Shown: positions 35,519 through 46,462, counted from the first letter of the stretch. The stretch: 64,000 nucleotides of DNA from Kaistella faecalis (GCF_019195395.1 NZ_CP078067.1:989248-1053247), one strand, 5' to 3'. Notes: generated from the sequence alone by a model not told the origin. Numbers and translations are program-made.

Positions 35519-38011
35519 CTAGATCAATCCAAACTGCTCAAAATGGTGAGTAAAATGTTTTCTGTGGAACAATTCCATCATTTCCTTGGTCAGCATTCCG
35601 AAACGCGGATGGAAATTCTCGGCTTGTGGATTTTCGCGGTAATAAATCAGAAATTCTTTTAAAGTTTCCAGAAGCTTCTCTTTTGCTTCCGTAAGATTCT
35701 TAAATCGCAATACAAGCTCTTCACCTTCTTTAAGGAGCGGATATTGCGCACCAGGTCTGATTTTCTGATCTGTATAAATCCAGTCCTGAAGCAGCTCGAT
35801 TTTATCGGCCGGAATTTCAGGAAAGTCAGAAGGCTCCAAAGAACCGAAACCATTACGCAAAACCTCCTCCAGATGTTCTACCATCAGTTGCGGAGACATC
35901 ATTCCGAATTTTCTTTCGGAATTTTCGGTCAAGCCGTTTAATATTTTTTGGATACTTTTTGTCTGTAACTGAATAAAAGGTGATTTTTTGGCAACAAGTG
36001 TAAGAATTGTAGCAACACAAACGATCTCGTCGCGCTGATTTACAACTTCCACCAGCCATTTTATTACTCCGGAAGGTATGTTTCTGCCTTTTACGCCTTT
36101 ATTGATTTTTTCTTTTGCTGTCAAATAAACGGTGATGGTGTCGCCGGCATAAACAGGTTTAAAGAAACTTGCATTTTCGAGTCCGTAATTCGCGATAACA
36201 GGACCTTTTTTACCGGAGACAAACAGACCGGCCGCAGCTGAAAGAATAAAATATCCGTGCGCAACTGTCTTATCAAAAATGGTTCCGTTTAAACTTGTAG
36301 CATCCGTGTGCGCGTAGAAATGATCCCATGAAACATTCGAAAAATTTACAATATCGGCTTCAGTTACTGTCCTGCCGGCAGTTTCCAGAGAGTCACCGAT
36401 TTCAACTTCTTCAAAATACTTATTGAACGGATGTTTATCCGCATATTTTTTATCGGCTCCCTGCTGATAAATTTTTGTAATGGCTGTCAAAATATCCGGA
36501 GAACCCTGAATTGCGGTTTTCTGAAGAAAGAAATGAAGTCCGTTCAAACCGCCCATTTCCTCACCACCCCCTGCTCTTCCGGGACCGCCGTGCATCAATG
36601 TGGGTAACGGCGAACCGTGACCTGTAGATTCCTTTGCGTTATCGCGGTTCAATACAAAAATACGCCCGTGTGACGAAGCCATTTTCCAGGAAGTTTCAGC
36701 AACAAATTTTTCGTCATGTGAAATGATAGAGCCCACCAAACTTCCCTTACCTCTTTTAGCCAAAGCCGCAGCTTCCTCGGCATCTTTATAGGGCATTATG
36801 GTTGAAACGGGCCCGAAAGCTTCCACATCATGAGAAACATTTTTCTCGAAAGGTTTATCATTATAAAAAACTTTTGGTGACATAAAGGCGCCACTTTCGT
36901 AATCAGCGTCTACCAGTTCGTGTTTACCGTCGTAGATAAGTTCTGTTTCGGCTTTTAGAAGTTGAATTTTGCTTTCTAGAACTTCCATTTCTTTTTTACC
37001 GACGATGGAGCCCATTCTGGTTTCACGGTTCAGCGGGTTTCCGATTTTTGTCTGGTCTAAAGCTTTGCTTAAAGCATTCTGAACATCACCAACGAGATTT
37101 TCAGGAACAATAATTCTGCGGATTGCTGTACATTTTTGGCCGGCTTTGGTCGTCATTTCGTTGCGGACTTCCTTGATGAAAAGGTCGAATTCCGGTGTGC
37201 CAGGTTTTGCATCTAACCCAAGAATCGAAGCATTCAGAGAATCAGCTTCCATATTGAATCTTACCGCATTGGTAGAAACGGAGGGCAAAGATTTTAATTT
37301 TTTTCCTGTGGAAGCGGAACCTGTAAAAAGCACGGAATCTCCGTCCTGAACGTAATCCAAAATATTTCCCGGTTCGCCACAAACCAACTGAATCGCACCT
37401 TCTGGAAGAATGCCACTTTCAATCATATCCTGAAAAACCGCGTTGGTCAGATAAGAACCGGGGGTTGCAGGTTTCACCACACTTGGAACTCCGGCAAGCA
37501 AAGAAGTAGAAAGTTTTTCCATCATTCCCCAAACCGGAAAGTTGTAGGCGTTGATCTGTACAGAAACGCCTTCGCTCGGCGTTAAAATATGAGTTCCGAT
37601 GAAAGTTCCGTTGGCGGAAAGTTTCTGGGTGTCGCCATCGACCCAAAAAGGCGTGTTCGGCAACATTCTTTTAGCCAAACCGGAATAAGCGAAGAATGTT
37701 CCGAAGCCTCCTTCAATATCGACCCAGGAATCAGCGTGCGTCGCTCCTGTTTTATAGGACAGATCGTAATATTTCTTTTTTCTTTCTAATAAATACAACG
37801 CCACTTTTTTCAACATTTCGCCGCGATCATAGAAAGTCATGGAAGAAAGGTTTTTATAACCAAGAGTTCTTCCATAGTCCAATGCCTGTTGAAAATCCAG
37901 ACCTTCAGTATCAGAAACAGCTACGAGTTCTCCGTTTACTGCGTTATAAAGAGGGATTTCATTTCCTGTGCCTTCAATCCAGTGTCCGGCGATATAGTTT
38001 TTGAGTTTCAT
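35519..38011 (-). CDS. paaZ: PaaZ-like bifunctional aldehyde dehydrogenase/enoyl-CoA hydratase with extra DinB-like C-terminal domain
   Basis: PaaZ hydrolytically opens the oxepin-CoA ring in phenylacetate catabolism and oxidises the resulting aldehyde. The 830-residue protein has an N-terminal aldehyde dehydrogenase domain (LFTGSASTGKKL near 227, NMEADSLNASIL near 253, catalytic Cys in GQKCTAIRR near 294). A MaoC/hot-dog hydratase domain follows (about 525-680, SNVSWDHFYAHTD and the following AHGYF motif). A further region of about 145 residues (685-830) is absent from the roughly 680-residue E. coli enzyme. It contains MSPQLMVEHLEEV and ends HPRFGMLTKEM then RKHFTHHFEQFGL, a DUF1569/DinB-like pattern. 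The ring-epoxidase genes paaABCDE are not in the window. The SMUG2-like gene follows after 1 nt. Confidence 0.92.
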   Translation of the reverse strand: MKLKNYIAGHWIEGTGNEIPLYNAVNGELVAVSDTEGLDFQQALDYGRTLGYKNLSSMTFYDRGEMLKKVALYLLERKKKYYDLSYKTGATHADSWVDIEGGFGTFFAYSGLAKRMLPNTPFWVDGDTQKLSANGTFIGTHILTPSEGVSVQINAYNFPVWGMMEKLSTSLLAGVPSVVKPATPGSYLTNAVFQDMIESGILPEGAIQLVCGEPGNILDYVQDGDSVLFTGSASTGKKLKSLPSVSTNAVRFNMEADSLNASILGLDAKPGTPEFDLFIKEVRNEMTTKAGQKCTAIRRIIVPENLVGDVQNALSKALDQTKIGNPLNRETRMGSIVGKKEMEVLESKIQLLKAETELIYDGKHELVDADYESGAFMSPKVFYNDKPFEKNVSHDVEAFGPVSTIMPYKDAEEAAALAKRGKGSLVGSIISHDEKFVAETSWKMASSHGRIFVLNRDNAKESTGHGSPLPTLMHGGPGRAGGGEEMGGLNGLHFFLQKTAIQGSPDILTAITKIYQQGADKKYADKHPFNKYFEEVEIGDSLETAGRTVTEADIVNFSNVSWDHFYAHTDATSLNGTIFDKTVAHGYFILSAAAGLFVSGKKGPVIANYGLENASFFKPVYAGDTITVYLTAKEKINKGVKGRNIPSGVIKWLVEVVNQRDEIVCVATILTLVAKKSPFIQLQTKSIQKILNGLTENSERKFGMMSPQLMVEHLEEVLRNGFGSLEPSDFPEIPADKIELLQDWIYTDQKIRPGAQYPLLKEGEELVLRFKNLTEAKEKLLETLKEFLIYYRENPQAENFHPRFGMLTKEMMELFHRKHFTHHFEQFGLI

Positions 38012-38093
38012 TCTAAAGTTTTAAAATACCTGAAAATTTAAAGGTGTTAAGATACAGAATTTTTCAATTTTTGCGAAGTTGTGTTTGGTAAGC

Positions 38094-38213
38094 AGCGTTG
38101 CGCCCCGGATGGAACGGCATGTTTGAGCTCTTTCTTTGGTAGTTTCCGCGCGGCTTCGCCGCGCGGAAACTACCAAAGAAAAGCGAGTAGTGACAGCCGG
38201 AAAAGGCGTCCAT
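38094..38213. repeat. Intergenic palindromic repeat with 23-bp perfect stem
   Basis: A perfect inverted repeat has 23-bp arms (38131-38153 and 38159-38181) around the loop CTTCG and runs from TTTCTTTGG to CCAAAGAAA. It is GC-rich at the tip in an otherwise AT-rich genome. It is flanked by GCGTTGCGCCCCGGATGG on the left and AGCCGGAAAAGGCGTCC on the right. From memory these flanks resemble a dispersed REP-like family in Flavobacteriia whose central hairpin varies. No other copy is in this window and no transposase lies beside it. It separates the paaZ start from the gltA terminator. Confidence 0.75.
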
Positions 38214-38244
38214 AAAAAATCCCCTTCGGTAAACCGAAAGGGAT
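38214..38244 (-). terminator. Terminator of gltA
   Basis: A hairpin ATCCCCTTCGGT / ACCGAAAGGGAT with a one-base bulge has a run of A on its left, a U-tract for minus-strand transcription. It lies 20 nt after the gltA stop. Confidence 0.75.
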
Positions 38245-38263
38245 TGTATAAGAATTTGCAAAA

Positions 38264-39550
38264 TTATCTTGCGCTTAAGTCAACATAATCGCGTTTTTGT
38301 GCGCCCTGGTATACCTGTCTTGGTCTTCCGATTGGGTCGTTGTGTAAACGCATTTCTTTCCACTGAGAAATCCAGCCTGGAAGTCTTCCTAATGCGAACA
38401 TTACGGTAAACATTTCTGTTGGGATTCCTAAAGCTCTGTAAATGATTCCTGAATAGAAATCTACGTTTGGATACAGTTTTCTGCTTACGAAATATTCGTC
38501 TTCTAGTGCCACTCTTTCCAACTGCATTGCGATATCTAAAGCTTTATCTTCAATACCTAAGGAATTAAGGATATCATCAGCAGCTTTTTTGATGATGGTT
38601 GCGCGCGGATCGAAGTTTTTGTAAACTCTGTGTCCGAAGCCCATCAAACGGAAGTTATCGTCTTTATTTTTAGCTTTTTCTACATATTTAGCCACGTCGC
38701 CTCCATCCTGCTCAATCATTTCAAGCATTTCGATTACTGCCTGGTTTGCTCCACCGTGAAGCGGGCCCCAAAGTGCAGAAATACCTGCCGATACGGAAGC
38801 GAATAAACCTGTATGTGCTGAGCCAACCATTCTTACTGTTGATGTAGAACAGTTTTGCTCGTGGTCAGCATGAAGGATCAATAATTTATCCAGAGCTCCT
38901 ACAACAACCGGATCCAGTTCGAATTCGATATTCGGACGACGGAAACACATTTTGTAGAAATTCTCTACATAATTTAAACTGTTATCACCGTGGTTGATGG
39001 ACAAACCAAGTTTTTTACGGTAAGTCCACGCGCAAAGGTGAGAGAATTTAGCGATCAACATTTCAGCAGCGTGATCAAGATCTTCTTTCGAAGTAACATC
39101 AACAGCTTTAGGATTAAAGGCTGTAAGTGCTGAAGTAAGAGAAGATAGAACTCCCATAGGATGCGCTGAACGCGGGAATACATCTAGAATCTTCTTCATT
39201 TCATCCGCCACGAAATTGTATTTTTTAATTCCGCTTTCGAATTTGGAAAACTGGTCTTTATTAGGAAGTTCACCATGAAGAAGTAAGTACATTACCTCAC
39301 TGAAATTGGATTTCTCGGCAATCTGCTCGATAGGATAACCTCTGTAATATAACTCACCATTATCACCATCCAAATAAGTGATATCACTTAATGTGGCTCC
39401 GGTATTTTTGTATCCCAGATCCAGAGTGATTAACCCAGTCTGGTCCCGAAGTTTAGAAATATCGATTCCGCGGTCACCGATAGTGCTTTCTACGATAGGG
39501 TAATCAAAGGATTTACCATCATAGTTCAGTACAACTTTATTATCTGACAT
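38264..39550 (-). CDS. gltA: Citrate synthase
   Basis: Citrate synthase (428 aa) condenses oxaloacetate and acetyl-CoA at the entry of the TCA cycle. Type II (hexameric) features are present: the N-terminal beta domain (VVLNYDGKSFDYPIVEST), then LHADHEQNCSTSTVRMVGSAHTGLFASVSAGISALWGPLHGGANQ near 230-275 with two of the catalytic His, GFGHRVYKNFDPRA near 305 with the third, and a later Asp in YPNVDFYSG near 362. The gene is 82 nt downstream of eno and in the same direction. Confidence 0.97.
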   Translation of the reverse strand: MSDNKVVLNYDGKSFDYPIVESTIGDRGIDISKLRDQTGLITLDLGYKNTGATLSDITYLDGDNGELYYRGYPIEQIAEKSNFSEVMYLLLHGELPNKDQFSKFESGIKKYNFVADEMKKILDVFPRSAHPMGVLSSLTSALTAFNPKAVDVTSKEDLDHAAEMLIAKFSHLCAWTYRKKLGLSINHGDNSLNYVENFYKMCFRRPNIEFELDPVVVGALDKLLILHADHEQNCSTSTVRMVGSAHTGLFASVSAGISALWGPLHGGANQAVIEMLEMIEQDGGDVAKYVEKAKNKDDNFRLMGFGHRVYKNFDPRATIIKKAADDILNSLGIEDKALDIAMQLERVALEDEYFVSRKLYPNVDFYSGIIYRALGIPTEMFTVMFALGRLPGWISQWKEMRLHNDPIGRPRQVYQGAQKRDYVDLSAR

Positions 39551-39632
39551 TATTATTAAATTTTTTTACTAATTTATGAATATTGATAGAGAACAGCAAA
39601 TGATATCTACGTTCTGTAATATATTTTATCTA

Positions 39633-40943
<1,311 letters not shown>

Positions 40944-40956
40944 TTAATTTGAATTA

Positions 40957-40964
40957 CAAATTTA
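40957..40964 (-). promoter_or_regulatory. -7 element of eno
   Basis: TAAATTTG on the minus strand matches TAnnTTTG, 31 nt before the enolase ATG. No TTG -33 box is seen at the usual distance. Confidence 0.4.
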
Positions 40965-41099
40965 ACGAAAATTGAACTATTTTAAGAGTTTCGAAACATG
41001 ATTTTAATGAGGATGGCGTTAAACTTTCGTTAATAATTACCAATTTTTTATTTTGTAAAAAGTAATCGTAAATTTGATGTACTAAAAACAAAATTTGTT

Positions 41100-41528
41100 A
41101 TGAAAAACATAGTTTTATATGCTTCGGGGGCAGCGCTTTTTATCAGCCTGAGTTGCAGTAAATCAACAGAAGGAAATAAAAATATTGTAATGCAGGATTC
41201 TGCCGTTGAAAGGAGCACTGAAGAACCGGTAAAAACTGACAGTGCAGCGATACTCACTGAGAACGGAAATACTATAAAGGCCGGCGAATATACGGAACGT
41301 TATGTCGCTGAAGATGGTTCTTCTGCGTTGGTGACGTTTAGGAATACCGATAAGGAAAATACGATCAGCATTCGGAGTAATAATAAAACGATTTCTGCTC
41401 CGAAGAAGGCCGATGCCGGACCGGGAGTTTACGGAAATTATGATTTCGAAATCATTTCAAAAAACGACAGCGTCATCATCACCCAAGGAAATAATATCAT
41501 CGGCCTGAAAAAGGCAAGAGGACAATAG
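41100..41528 (+). CDS. Small lipoprotein, unknown function
   Basis: The 142-residue protein has a lipoprotein signal peptide with lipobox SLSC (MKNIVLYASGAALFISLSC). A disordered Ser/Thr/Glu-rich stretch (about 22-58) is followed by a compact beta-rich domain (AGEYTERYVAEDGSSALVTFRNTDKENTISIRS, then GNYDFEIISKNDSVIITQG) with alternating polar and hydrophobic strands, like the lysozyme-inhibitor or copper-resistance NlpE-type beta domains. That likeness is weak. It is isolated on the plus strand between eno and the ribosomal operon, with a TAAATTTG -7 element at 41069-41076. Confidence 0.72.
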   Translation: MKNIVLYASGAALFISLSCSKSTEGNKNIVMQDSAVERSTEEPVKTDSAAILTENGNTIKAGEYTERYVAEDGSSALVTFRNTDKENTISIRSNNKTISAPKKADAGPGVYGNYDFEIISKNDSVIITQGNNIIGLKKARGQ

Positions 41529-41562
41529 TAAAGATTTTAGAAAAGTAAAAACTTCGTAAAAT

Positions 41563-41593
41563 AAAAAGCCGCTCAAAAATTGAACGGCTTTTT
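41563..41593. terminator. Bidirectional terminator of the ribosomal operon and the small lipoprotein gene
   Basis: The stem AAAAAGCCG...TCA with TGA...CGGCTTTTT has A-rich and T-rich flanks on both sides. It lies between the convergent stops at 41528 (plus) and 41614 (minus). Confidence 0.85.
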
Positions 41594-41613
41594 TTATGTA
41601 AAATCTGTGAGTA

Positions 41614-42147
41614 TTACTCAGCAGCTTTTTCTTCTGTAGAGTCTGCAGCTTCTGCAGTTGGTTCTTCAGTTTTAGCTTCAGCTTTTGGAGCTTCTTTAAC
41701 TTCAGCAGCAACTGCTTCAGTTTTAGGAGCTGCAGTTCTTCTGCTTCTTCTTGTTGTTTTCTTTTCTTCAGCGTTCGGGTTGTAAAGTTCGTTGAAATCT
41801 ACAAGTTCGATCATTGCAGTATCTGCAGCATCGCCCGGTCTGAATCCAGTTTTGATGATTCTTGTATAACCACCGTTTCTTTCTGCAATTTTAGGAGCAA
41901 CTGTTCTGAATAATTCAGTAACTGCTTCTTTGCTTTGCAGGTAAGAGAAAACTGTTCTTCTGTTGTGAGTTGTATCTTCTTTCGCTTTAGTTAAGATAGG
42001 TTCAACATACACTCTCAAAGCTTTCGCCTTAGCAACAGTAGTGTTGATTCTTTTATGCTCAATAAGAGAACAAGCCATATTAGAAAGCAACGCACTTCTG
42101 TGAGAAGCTGTTCTAGATAAGTGATTGAATTTTTTACCGTGTCTCAT
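41614..42147 (-). CDS. rplQ: Large ribosomal subunit protein bL17
   Basis: L17 lies near the exit of the 50S peptide tunnel. The core (residues 1-115) shows [24 protein letters not shown] and the end-of-core [13 protein letters not shown] low-complexity Ala/Glu/Lys tail of about 50 residues (128-177) extends the protein to 177, longer than the roughly 127 residues of E. coli. It is the last gene of the operon, 6 nt after rpoA, and is followed by a terminator. In several flavobacteria I recall carA following here; it is absent. Confidence 0.96.
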   Translation of the reverse strand: MRHGKKFNHLSRTASHRSALLSNMACSLIEHKRINTTVAKAKALRVYVEPILTKAKEDTTHNRRTVFSYLQSKEAVTELFRTVAPKIAERNGGYTRIIKTGFRPGDAADTAMIELVDFNELYNPNAEEKKTTRRSRRTAAPKTEAVAAEVKEAPKAEAKTEEPTAEAADSTEEKAAE

Positions 42148-42153
42148 TGTTTG

Positions 42154-43149
42154 TTATTTATCAGCGTCTAATTTATATTTAGCAACGTCGAAACCGAAGT
42201 TAAGACCTTTTGCATGCACTAATTCTTCTAATTCTGTTAAAGATTTTTTACCGAAATTTCTGAATTTCATCAAATCAGACTTTGTATAAGAAACCAGTTC
42301 TCCTAAAGTTTCCACTTCAGCAGCTTTCAAGCAGTTTAGTGCTCTTACAGAAAGATCCATATCTGTTAATTTAGATTTAAGGAGCTGTCTTGTATGTAAA
42401 GTTTCTTCGTCGTATTGGATGGATGCTTTCACGGCTTCAGTTTCAAGCGTAATTCTCTCGTCGGAGAACAACATGAAATGATAAATTAATATCTTAGAAG
42501 CTTCAGTTAAAGCATTCTGAGGGCTGATGGAACCGTCAGTTTCAATATCCAAAACAAGTTTTTCGTAGTCTGTTTTTTGCTCTACACGATAGTTTTCAAC
42601 ACTGTACTGAACTTTCTTGATCGGGGTAAAGATGGAATCGATAGCAATGGTTCCGATAGGAGCGTTGCTTGATTTGTTTTGCTCTGAAGGAACATAACCT
42701 CTACCTTTTTCAATATTGAAAGTCAATTCAAATTTAACATCTTTATTAAGATTGCAGATTACCAAATCCGGGTTCAGAATATCGAAACCCTGAATTGATT
42801 TTCCTAAATCTCCTGCTGTTACAGTAGTTTGTCCGGAAACTTTAGCGGTTACTGTTTCTGCTGTTGCAGTTTCAGATTTTGCTTTAAGTCTTAACTGTTT
42901 CAGGTTCAGAATAATTTCTGTAACGTCTTCAATTACACCGGGAATTGTTGAAAATTCGTGCTCTACGCCTTCTATTTTGATAGATGAGATAGCATATCCT
43001 TCTAGAGAAGAAAGCAAAACTCTTCTCAAAGCATTACCGATTGTTAATCCGAAGCCTGGTTCCAATGGTCTGAATTCAAATTTACCTTTGAAATCATCGG
43101 AACTAAGAAGGATTACTTTATCGGGTTTAATAAATGTTAAAATTGCCAT
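42154..43149 (-). CDS. rpoA: RNA polymerase alpha subunit
   Basis: The 331-residue alpha subunit nucleates RNA polymerase assembly and contacts activators through its C-terminal domain. The N-terminal domain shows [28 protein letters not shown] near 25-52. The C-terminal domain (about 255-320) has two helix-hairpin-helix-like motifs ([39 protein letters not shown]). The frame extends to a TTG at 43167, but [12 protein letters not shown] from the ATG at 43149 is the normal N-terminus. It lies within the rpsM-rpsK-rpsD-rpoA-rplQ stretch of the operon. Confidence 0.97.
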   Translation of the reverse strand: MAILTFIKPDKVILLSSDDFKGKFEFRPLEPGFGLTIGNALRRVLLSSLEGYAISSIKIEGVEHEFSTIPGVIEDVTEIILNLKQLRLKAKSETATAETVTAKVSGQTTVTAGDLGKSIQGFDILNPDLVICNLNKDVKFELTFNIEKGRGYVPSEQNKSSNAPIGTIAIDSIFTPIKKVQYSVENYRVEQKTDYEKLVLDIETDGSISPQNALTEASKILIYHFMLFSDERITLETEAVKASIQYDEETLHTRQLLKSKLTDMDLSVRALNCLKAAEVETLGELVSYTKSDLMKFRNFGKKSLTELEELVHAKGLNFGFDVAKYKLDADK

Positions 43150-43180
43150 ATAATTTGGGTTGAGCAAAAATTTGAAAAAA

Positions 43181-43789
43181 TTATTTAGAGTAAAGTTCGA
43201 CGATCAACTGTTCTTTGATATCCTCCGGAATCTGGATTCTCTCCGGTGCGGAAATAAAAGTACCTTGTTTAGTCTCGTCGTTGAACTGTAACCACTCATA
43301 GTTTGCTTTAGAAGCCAAAGAATCTGCAATTACCTCAAGAGATTTAGATTTCTCTCTAACAGCAACTACATCTCCTGCTTTTAGCAAGTAAGATGGAATG
43401 TTCACTAATTCTCCGTTTACAGTGATGTGTCTGTGAGAAACCAGCTGTCTTGCTCCTGCTCTTGTTTTACCAAAACCAAGTCTGTAAACAACGTTGTCTA
43501 GTCTAGATTCACATAACTGCAACAGAACTTCACCTGTTACGCCTTTTGCTCTTTGCGCTTTTTCGTATAGATTAGCAAATTGTCTCTCCAAAATACCGTA
43601 AGTGTATTTTGCTTTCTGCTTTTCCATTAACTGGACAGCATATTCAGATTTCTTTGATCCTCTTCTTTTGTTAACACCGTGTTGTCCCGGTGGTTGGTTT
43701 TTTCTTTTCTCGAAGCTCTTGTCGTCTCCGTAGATTGCAGCACCAAATTTTCTTGCAATCTTAGTTTTAGGTCCAATATATCTTGCCAT
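43181..43789 (-). CDS. rpsD: Small ribosomal subunit protein uS4
   Basis: S4 (202 aa) binds 16S rRNA early in 30S assembly and takes part in decoding accuracy. It has the N-terminal [16 protein letters not shown] and the S4 RNA-binding domain ([32 protein letters not shown] near 90-120). No Cys cluster is present near the N-terminus, so it is the zinc-free type. It is 31 nt upstream of rpoA. Confidence 0.97.
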   Translation of the reverse strand: MARYIGPKTKIARKFGAAIYGDDKSFEKRKNQPPGQHGVNKRRGSKKSEYAVQLMEKQKAKYTYGILERQFANLYEKAQRAKGVTGEVLLQLCESRLDNVVYRLGFGKTRAGARQLVSHRHITVNGELVNIPSYLLKAGDVVAVREKSKSLEVIADSLASKANYEWLQFNDETKQGTFISAPERIQIPEDIKEQLIVELYSK

Positions 43790-43807
43790 AATGGTAGTTT
43801 CTAAAAA

Positions 43808-44197
43808 TTATACTCTTCTTCTTTTCGGTGGTCTACAACCGTTGTGTGGCATTGGAGTCACATCTACGATTTCACTAACTTCAATACCTGAATTGTGAAT
43901 GGTTCTGATAGCAGATTCTCTACCTGCACCTGGACCTTTTACAAACACCTTTACTCTTCTAAGACCTGCATCGTGTGCAACTTGTGAGCAATTTTCTGCA
44001 GCCATTTGCGCTGCGAAAGGAGTATTCTTTTTAGAACCTCTGAATCCCATTTTTCCGGCAGATGCCCAAGAGATTACTTCTCCGTTCTTATTCGTTAAAG
44101 AAATGATAATATTGTTGAAAGATGCCTGGATGTGTGCTTCCCCGATCGCTTCAACTTTTACTTTTCTTTTTTTAACAACTTTAGTCTGTTTTGCCAT
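43808..44197 (-). CDS. rpsK: Small ribosomal subunit protein uS11
   Basis: S11 (129 aa) lines the mRNA exit platform of the 30S subunit. Family segments are [21 protein letters not shown] near 18, [18 protein letters not shown] near 50, [15 protein letters not shown] near 85 and the basic end [18 protein letters not shown]. It is 18 nt ahead of rpsD in the operon. Confidence 0.97.
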   Translation of the reverse strand: MAKQTKVVKKRKVKVEAIGEAHIQASFNNIIISLTNKNGEVISWASAGKMGFRGSKKNTPFAAQMAAENCSQVAHDAGLRRVKVFVKGPGAGRESAIRTIHNSGIEVSEIVDVTPMPHNGCRPPKRRRV

Positions 44198-44209
44198 AAT
44201 TCTTACCGA

Positions 44210-44587
44210 TTATTTACTTGCTTTTTTCTTGTTAGCAACAGTTTTTCTCTTTCCTTTTCGGGTTCTAGAATTGTTTTTTGTTCTTTGGCCTCTTAAAGGT
44301 AATCCCAGTCTGTGACGTATTCCTCGTTGGCAACCAATATCCATCAATCGTTTGATGTTTAATTGTGTTTCAGAACGTAATTCACCTTCTACTTTGATGT
44401 TTTCAGTGATGTAGTTTCTGATTAGTGCCAATTCATCGTCATTCCATTCGTTGACTTTCTTGTCTTCGCTGATGCCGGCTGCTTTCAGGATTTCGGATGA
44501 AGTGCTTCTTCCGATTCCGTAGATGTAAGTTAAGCCGATAACGCCTCTTTTGTTTTTTGGTAAATCAATACCGGAAATTCTCGCCAT
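44210..44587 (-). CDS. rpsM: Small ribosomal subunit protein uS13
   Basis: S13 (125 aa) in the 30S head bridges to the 50S subunit and contacts P-site tRNA. Visible are [13 protein letters not shown] at the start, the helix-two-turn-helix [17 protein letters not shown] near 23-40, and [25 protein letters not shown] near the basic C-terminus. It lies between rpmJ (9 nt upstream) and rpsK (12 nt downstream). Confidence 0.97.
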   Translation of the reverse strand: MARISGIDLPKNKRGVIGLTYIYGIGRSTSSEILKAAGISEDKKVNEWNDDELALIRNYITENIKVEGELRSETQLNIKRLMDIGCQRGIRHRLGLPLRGQRTKNNSRTRKGKRKTVANKKKASK

Positions 44588-44596
44588 AATTTAATT

Positions 44597-44713
44597 TTAG
44601 CCTTGTCTTTGTTTAAATTTTGGGTTCTTCTTGTTGATCACAAACAGAACGCCTTTTCTGCGAACAATTTTGCAATCAGCACTTCTTTTTTTGATAGATG
44701 CTCTAACTTTCAT
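44597..44713 (-). CDS. rpmJ: Large ribosomal subunit protein bL36, zinc-free form
   Basis: The minus-strand frame gives a 38-residue L36 beginning [21 protein letters not shown] and ending [11 protein letters not shown]. This is the complete family length. Only one of the usual zinc ligands remains (the Cys in ADCK); the others are replaced, as in other Bacteroidetes, so it should not bind zinc. It lies in the normal infA-rpmJ-rpsM order. Confidence 0.95.
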   Translation of the reverse strand: MKVRASIKKRSADCKIVRRKGVLFVINKKNPKFKQRQG

Positions 44714-44850
44714 TTGTTTTGGTTTAATTTTCCAACGGTTAGATGAACTCTTTTTGTTTCACCCCCTTTTGTTTAAATATTTAAATGACTAATAAAACCG
44801 TGATGATTTTATACGTTTTCTATTATATTAATTCGCAGATCGCTCTGTAA

Positions 44851-45066
44851 TTAGTATCTAAATGTGATTCTTCCTTTCGATAAATCGTAAGGAGAAAGTT
44901 CTAATTTTACCTTATCACCAGGTAAAAGCTTAATGTAGTGCATTCGCATTTTACCAGAGATGTGCGCGATTAATACGTGCCCATTCTCAAGTTCAACGCG
45001 AAACTGCGCATTCGAAAGAGCTTCCGTAATGACGCCGTCTTGTTCAATATGTTTCTGTTTTGCCAT
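44851..45066 (-). CDS. infA: Translation initiation factor IF-1
   Basis: IF-1 (71 aa) binds the A site of the 30S subunit during initiation. The single OB fold shows [39 protein letters not shown] then [24 protein letters not shown], fully typical of the family. A 137-nt gap to rpmJ holds no recognised feature beyond AT-rich sequence. Confidence 0.97.
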   Translation of the reverse strand: MAKQKHIEQDGVITEALSNAQFRVELENGHVLIAHISGKMRMHYIKLLPGDKVKLELSPYDLSKGRITFRY

Positions 45067-45073
45067 TTATTAA

Positions 45074-46453
45074 TTACGGGTTTGTTGTTCTGGATAATTT
45101 TGACTGCATCAACCCGTCATAATGGTGGTTCAGCAAATACGTATTGATTTGTTGAACTGTATCGAGGATTACCCCAACCATAATTAACAGCGATGTACCC
45201 CCGAAAAACAGGGCAAATCTATCCGTCTGAACAAACGCTCCGTGCACAATTGCAGGAAGGATTGCAAAGATAGCTAAAAATATTGAGCCGGGCAAAGTAA
45301 TTTTTGAGAGAATATCATCCAGATAATCAGCGGTATCTTTACCGGGTCTTACTTTAGGAATCAAACCTCCGTTTCTCTTCAGATCATCCGCCATCTGATT
45401 CACCGGAATGGTGATTGCAGTATAGAAGAATGAGAAGATAATAATTAACAGTGCAAACAATACATTGTACTGCCAGCTGAATACGTTTTTAAAACCTGCC
45501 AGGAAAGTGTTGGACTCATCAACTTTAGTTAAAAGTCCCGGAACAAACATTAAAGCCTGGGCAAAAATGATCGGCATTACTCCCGACGCATTTACTTTAA
45601 GTGGAATCCACTGTCTTGCACCCTGCATTAAATTTCTATTTGATCCCCCTCTAGCCTGAGCACGGCTTACATACTGAATTGGGATTTTTCTTACAGCTAC
45701 GGAAAGAATGATTGCTAAAAGCACAACCAACATCCAGAATAAAACTTCAATTAAAATCATGATTGTTCCTAAACCGCCTTTGCCGGTTTGTGTAGCAACT
45801 TCCTGGATAAATGCTCCCGGAAGATCTGCCAAGATCCCTACCATAATTAAGATCGAGATACCGTTTCCGATTCCTTTATCTGTAATCTTTTCACCTAACC
45901 ACATTGCGAATACAGAACCAGCTACCAAAATTACGATGCTTGGTAACCAGAACATAATGGACTCCGGATGCACATAATATGCTGAGGCGAACTGTGCGTG
46001 TGGCAAGAACATCTGTGTAATTGAAGTAAGGTAAGACGGTGCCTGTACCAAACAAACTGCAATCGTTAACCATCTTGTAATTTGGTTCAGTGTATTTCTG
46101 CCGCTTTCACCATCTTTCTGTAATTTCTGAAGGTAAGGTATTGCCATACCCATCAGCTGAACGATAATTGATGCAGAAATATAAGGCATAATACCGAGTG
46201 CCATAATTGACGCCCGGCTGAATGCACCTCCAGTAAACGAAGAAAGCAACCCAAGAAGACCTGCTCCCTGCTTGTTGCCACCCTGGTTCTGGTAATGTTC
46301 CAAAAGATTCCCCACCTCGGCCATATTAATGGCAGGTAGGGAAATATAAGATGCGAATCTATACACTAGGATTAACCCAAGAGTGAAAAGTATTTTCTCT
46401 CTAAGTTCCTTAAGGCTCCAAATGTTTTTTAGTGTTTGTATAAATTCTTTCAT
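45074..46453 (-). CDS. secY: Preprotein translocase subunit SecY
   Basis: SecY (459 aa) forms the protein-conducting channel of the inner membrane. It has ten predicted helices. Signatures are ELREKILFTLGLILVYRFAS at the start, GGAFSRASIMALGIMPYISASIIVQL near 73-98 (the SecY signature around the plug and helix 2), LITVxx-type gating helices, and the cytosolic loop NPVNQMADDLKRNGGLIPKVRPGK near 355. It sits in the conserved spc order between rplO and infA. The window shows no secE or secG. Confidence 0.97.
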   Translation of the reverse strand: MKEFIQTLKNIWSLKELREKILFTLGLILVYRFASYISLPAINMAEVGNLLEHYQNQGGNKQGAGLLGLLSSFTGGAFSRASIMALGIMPYISASIIVQLMGMAIPYLQKLQKDGESGRNTLNQITRWLTIAVCLVQAPSYLTSITQMFLPHAQFASAYYVHPESIMFWLPSIVILVAGSVFAMWLGEKITDKGIGNGISILIMVGILADLPGAFIQEVATQTGKGGLGTIMILIEVLFWMLVVLLAIILSVAVRKIPIQYVSRAQARGGSNRNLMQGARQWIPLKVNASGVMPIIFAQALMFVPGLLTKVDESNTFLAGFKNVFSWQYNVLFALLIIIFSFFYTAITIPVNQMADDLKRNGGLIPKVRPGKDTADYLDDILSKITLPGSIFLAIFAILPAIVHGAFVQTDRFALFFGGTSLLIMVGVILDTVQQINTYLLNHHYDGLMQSKLSRTTNP

Positions 46454-46462
46454 TCGTAATAA

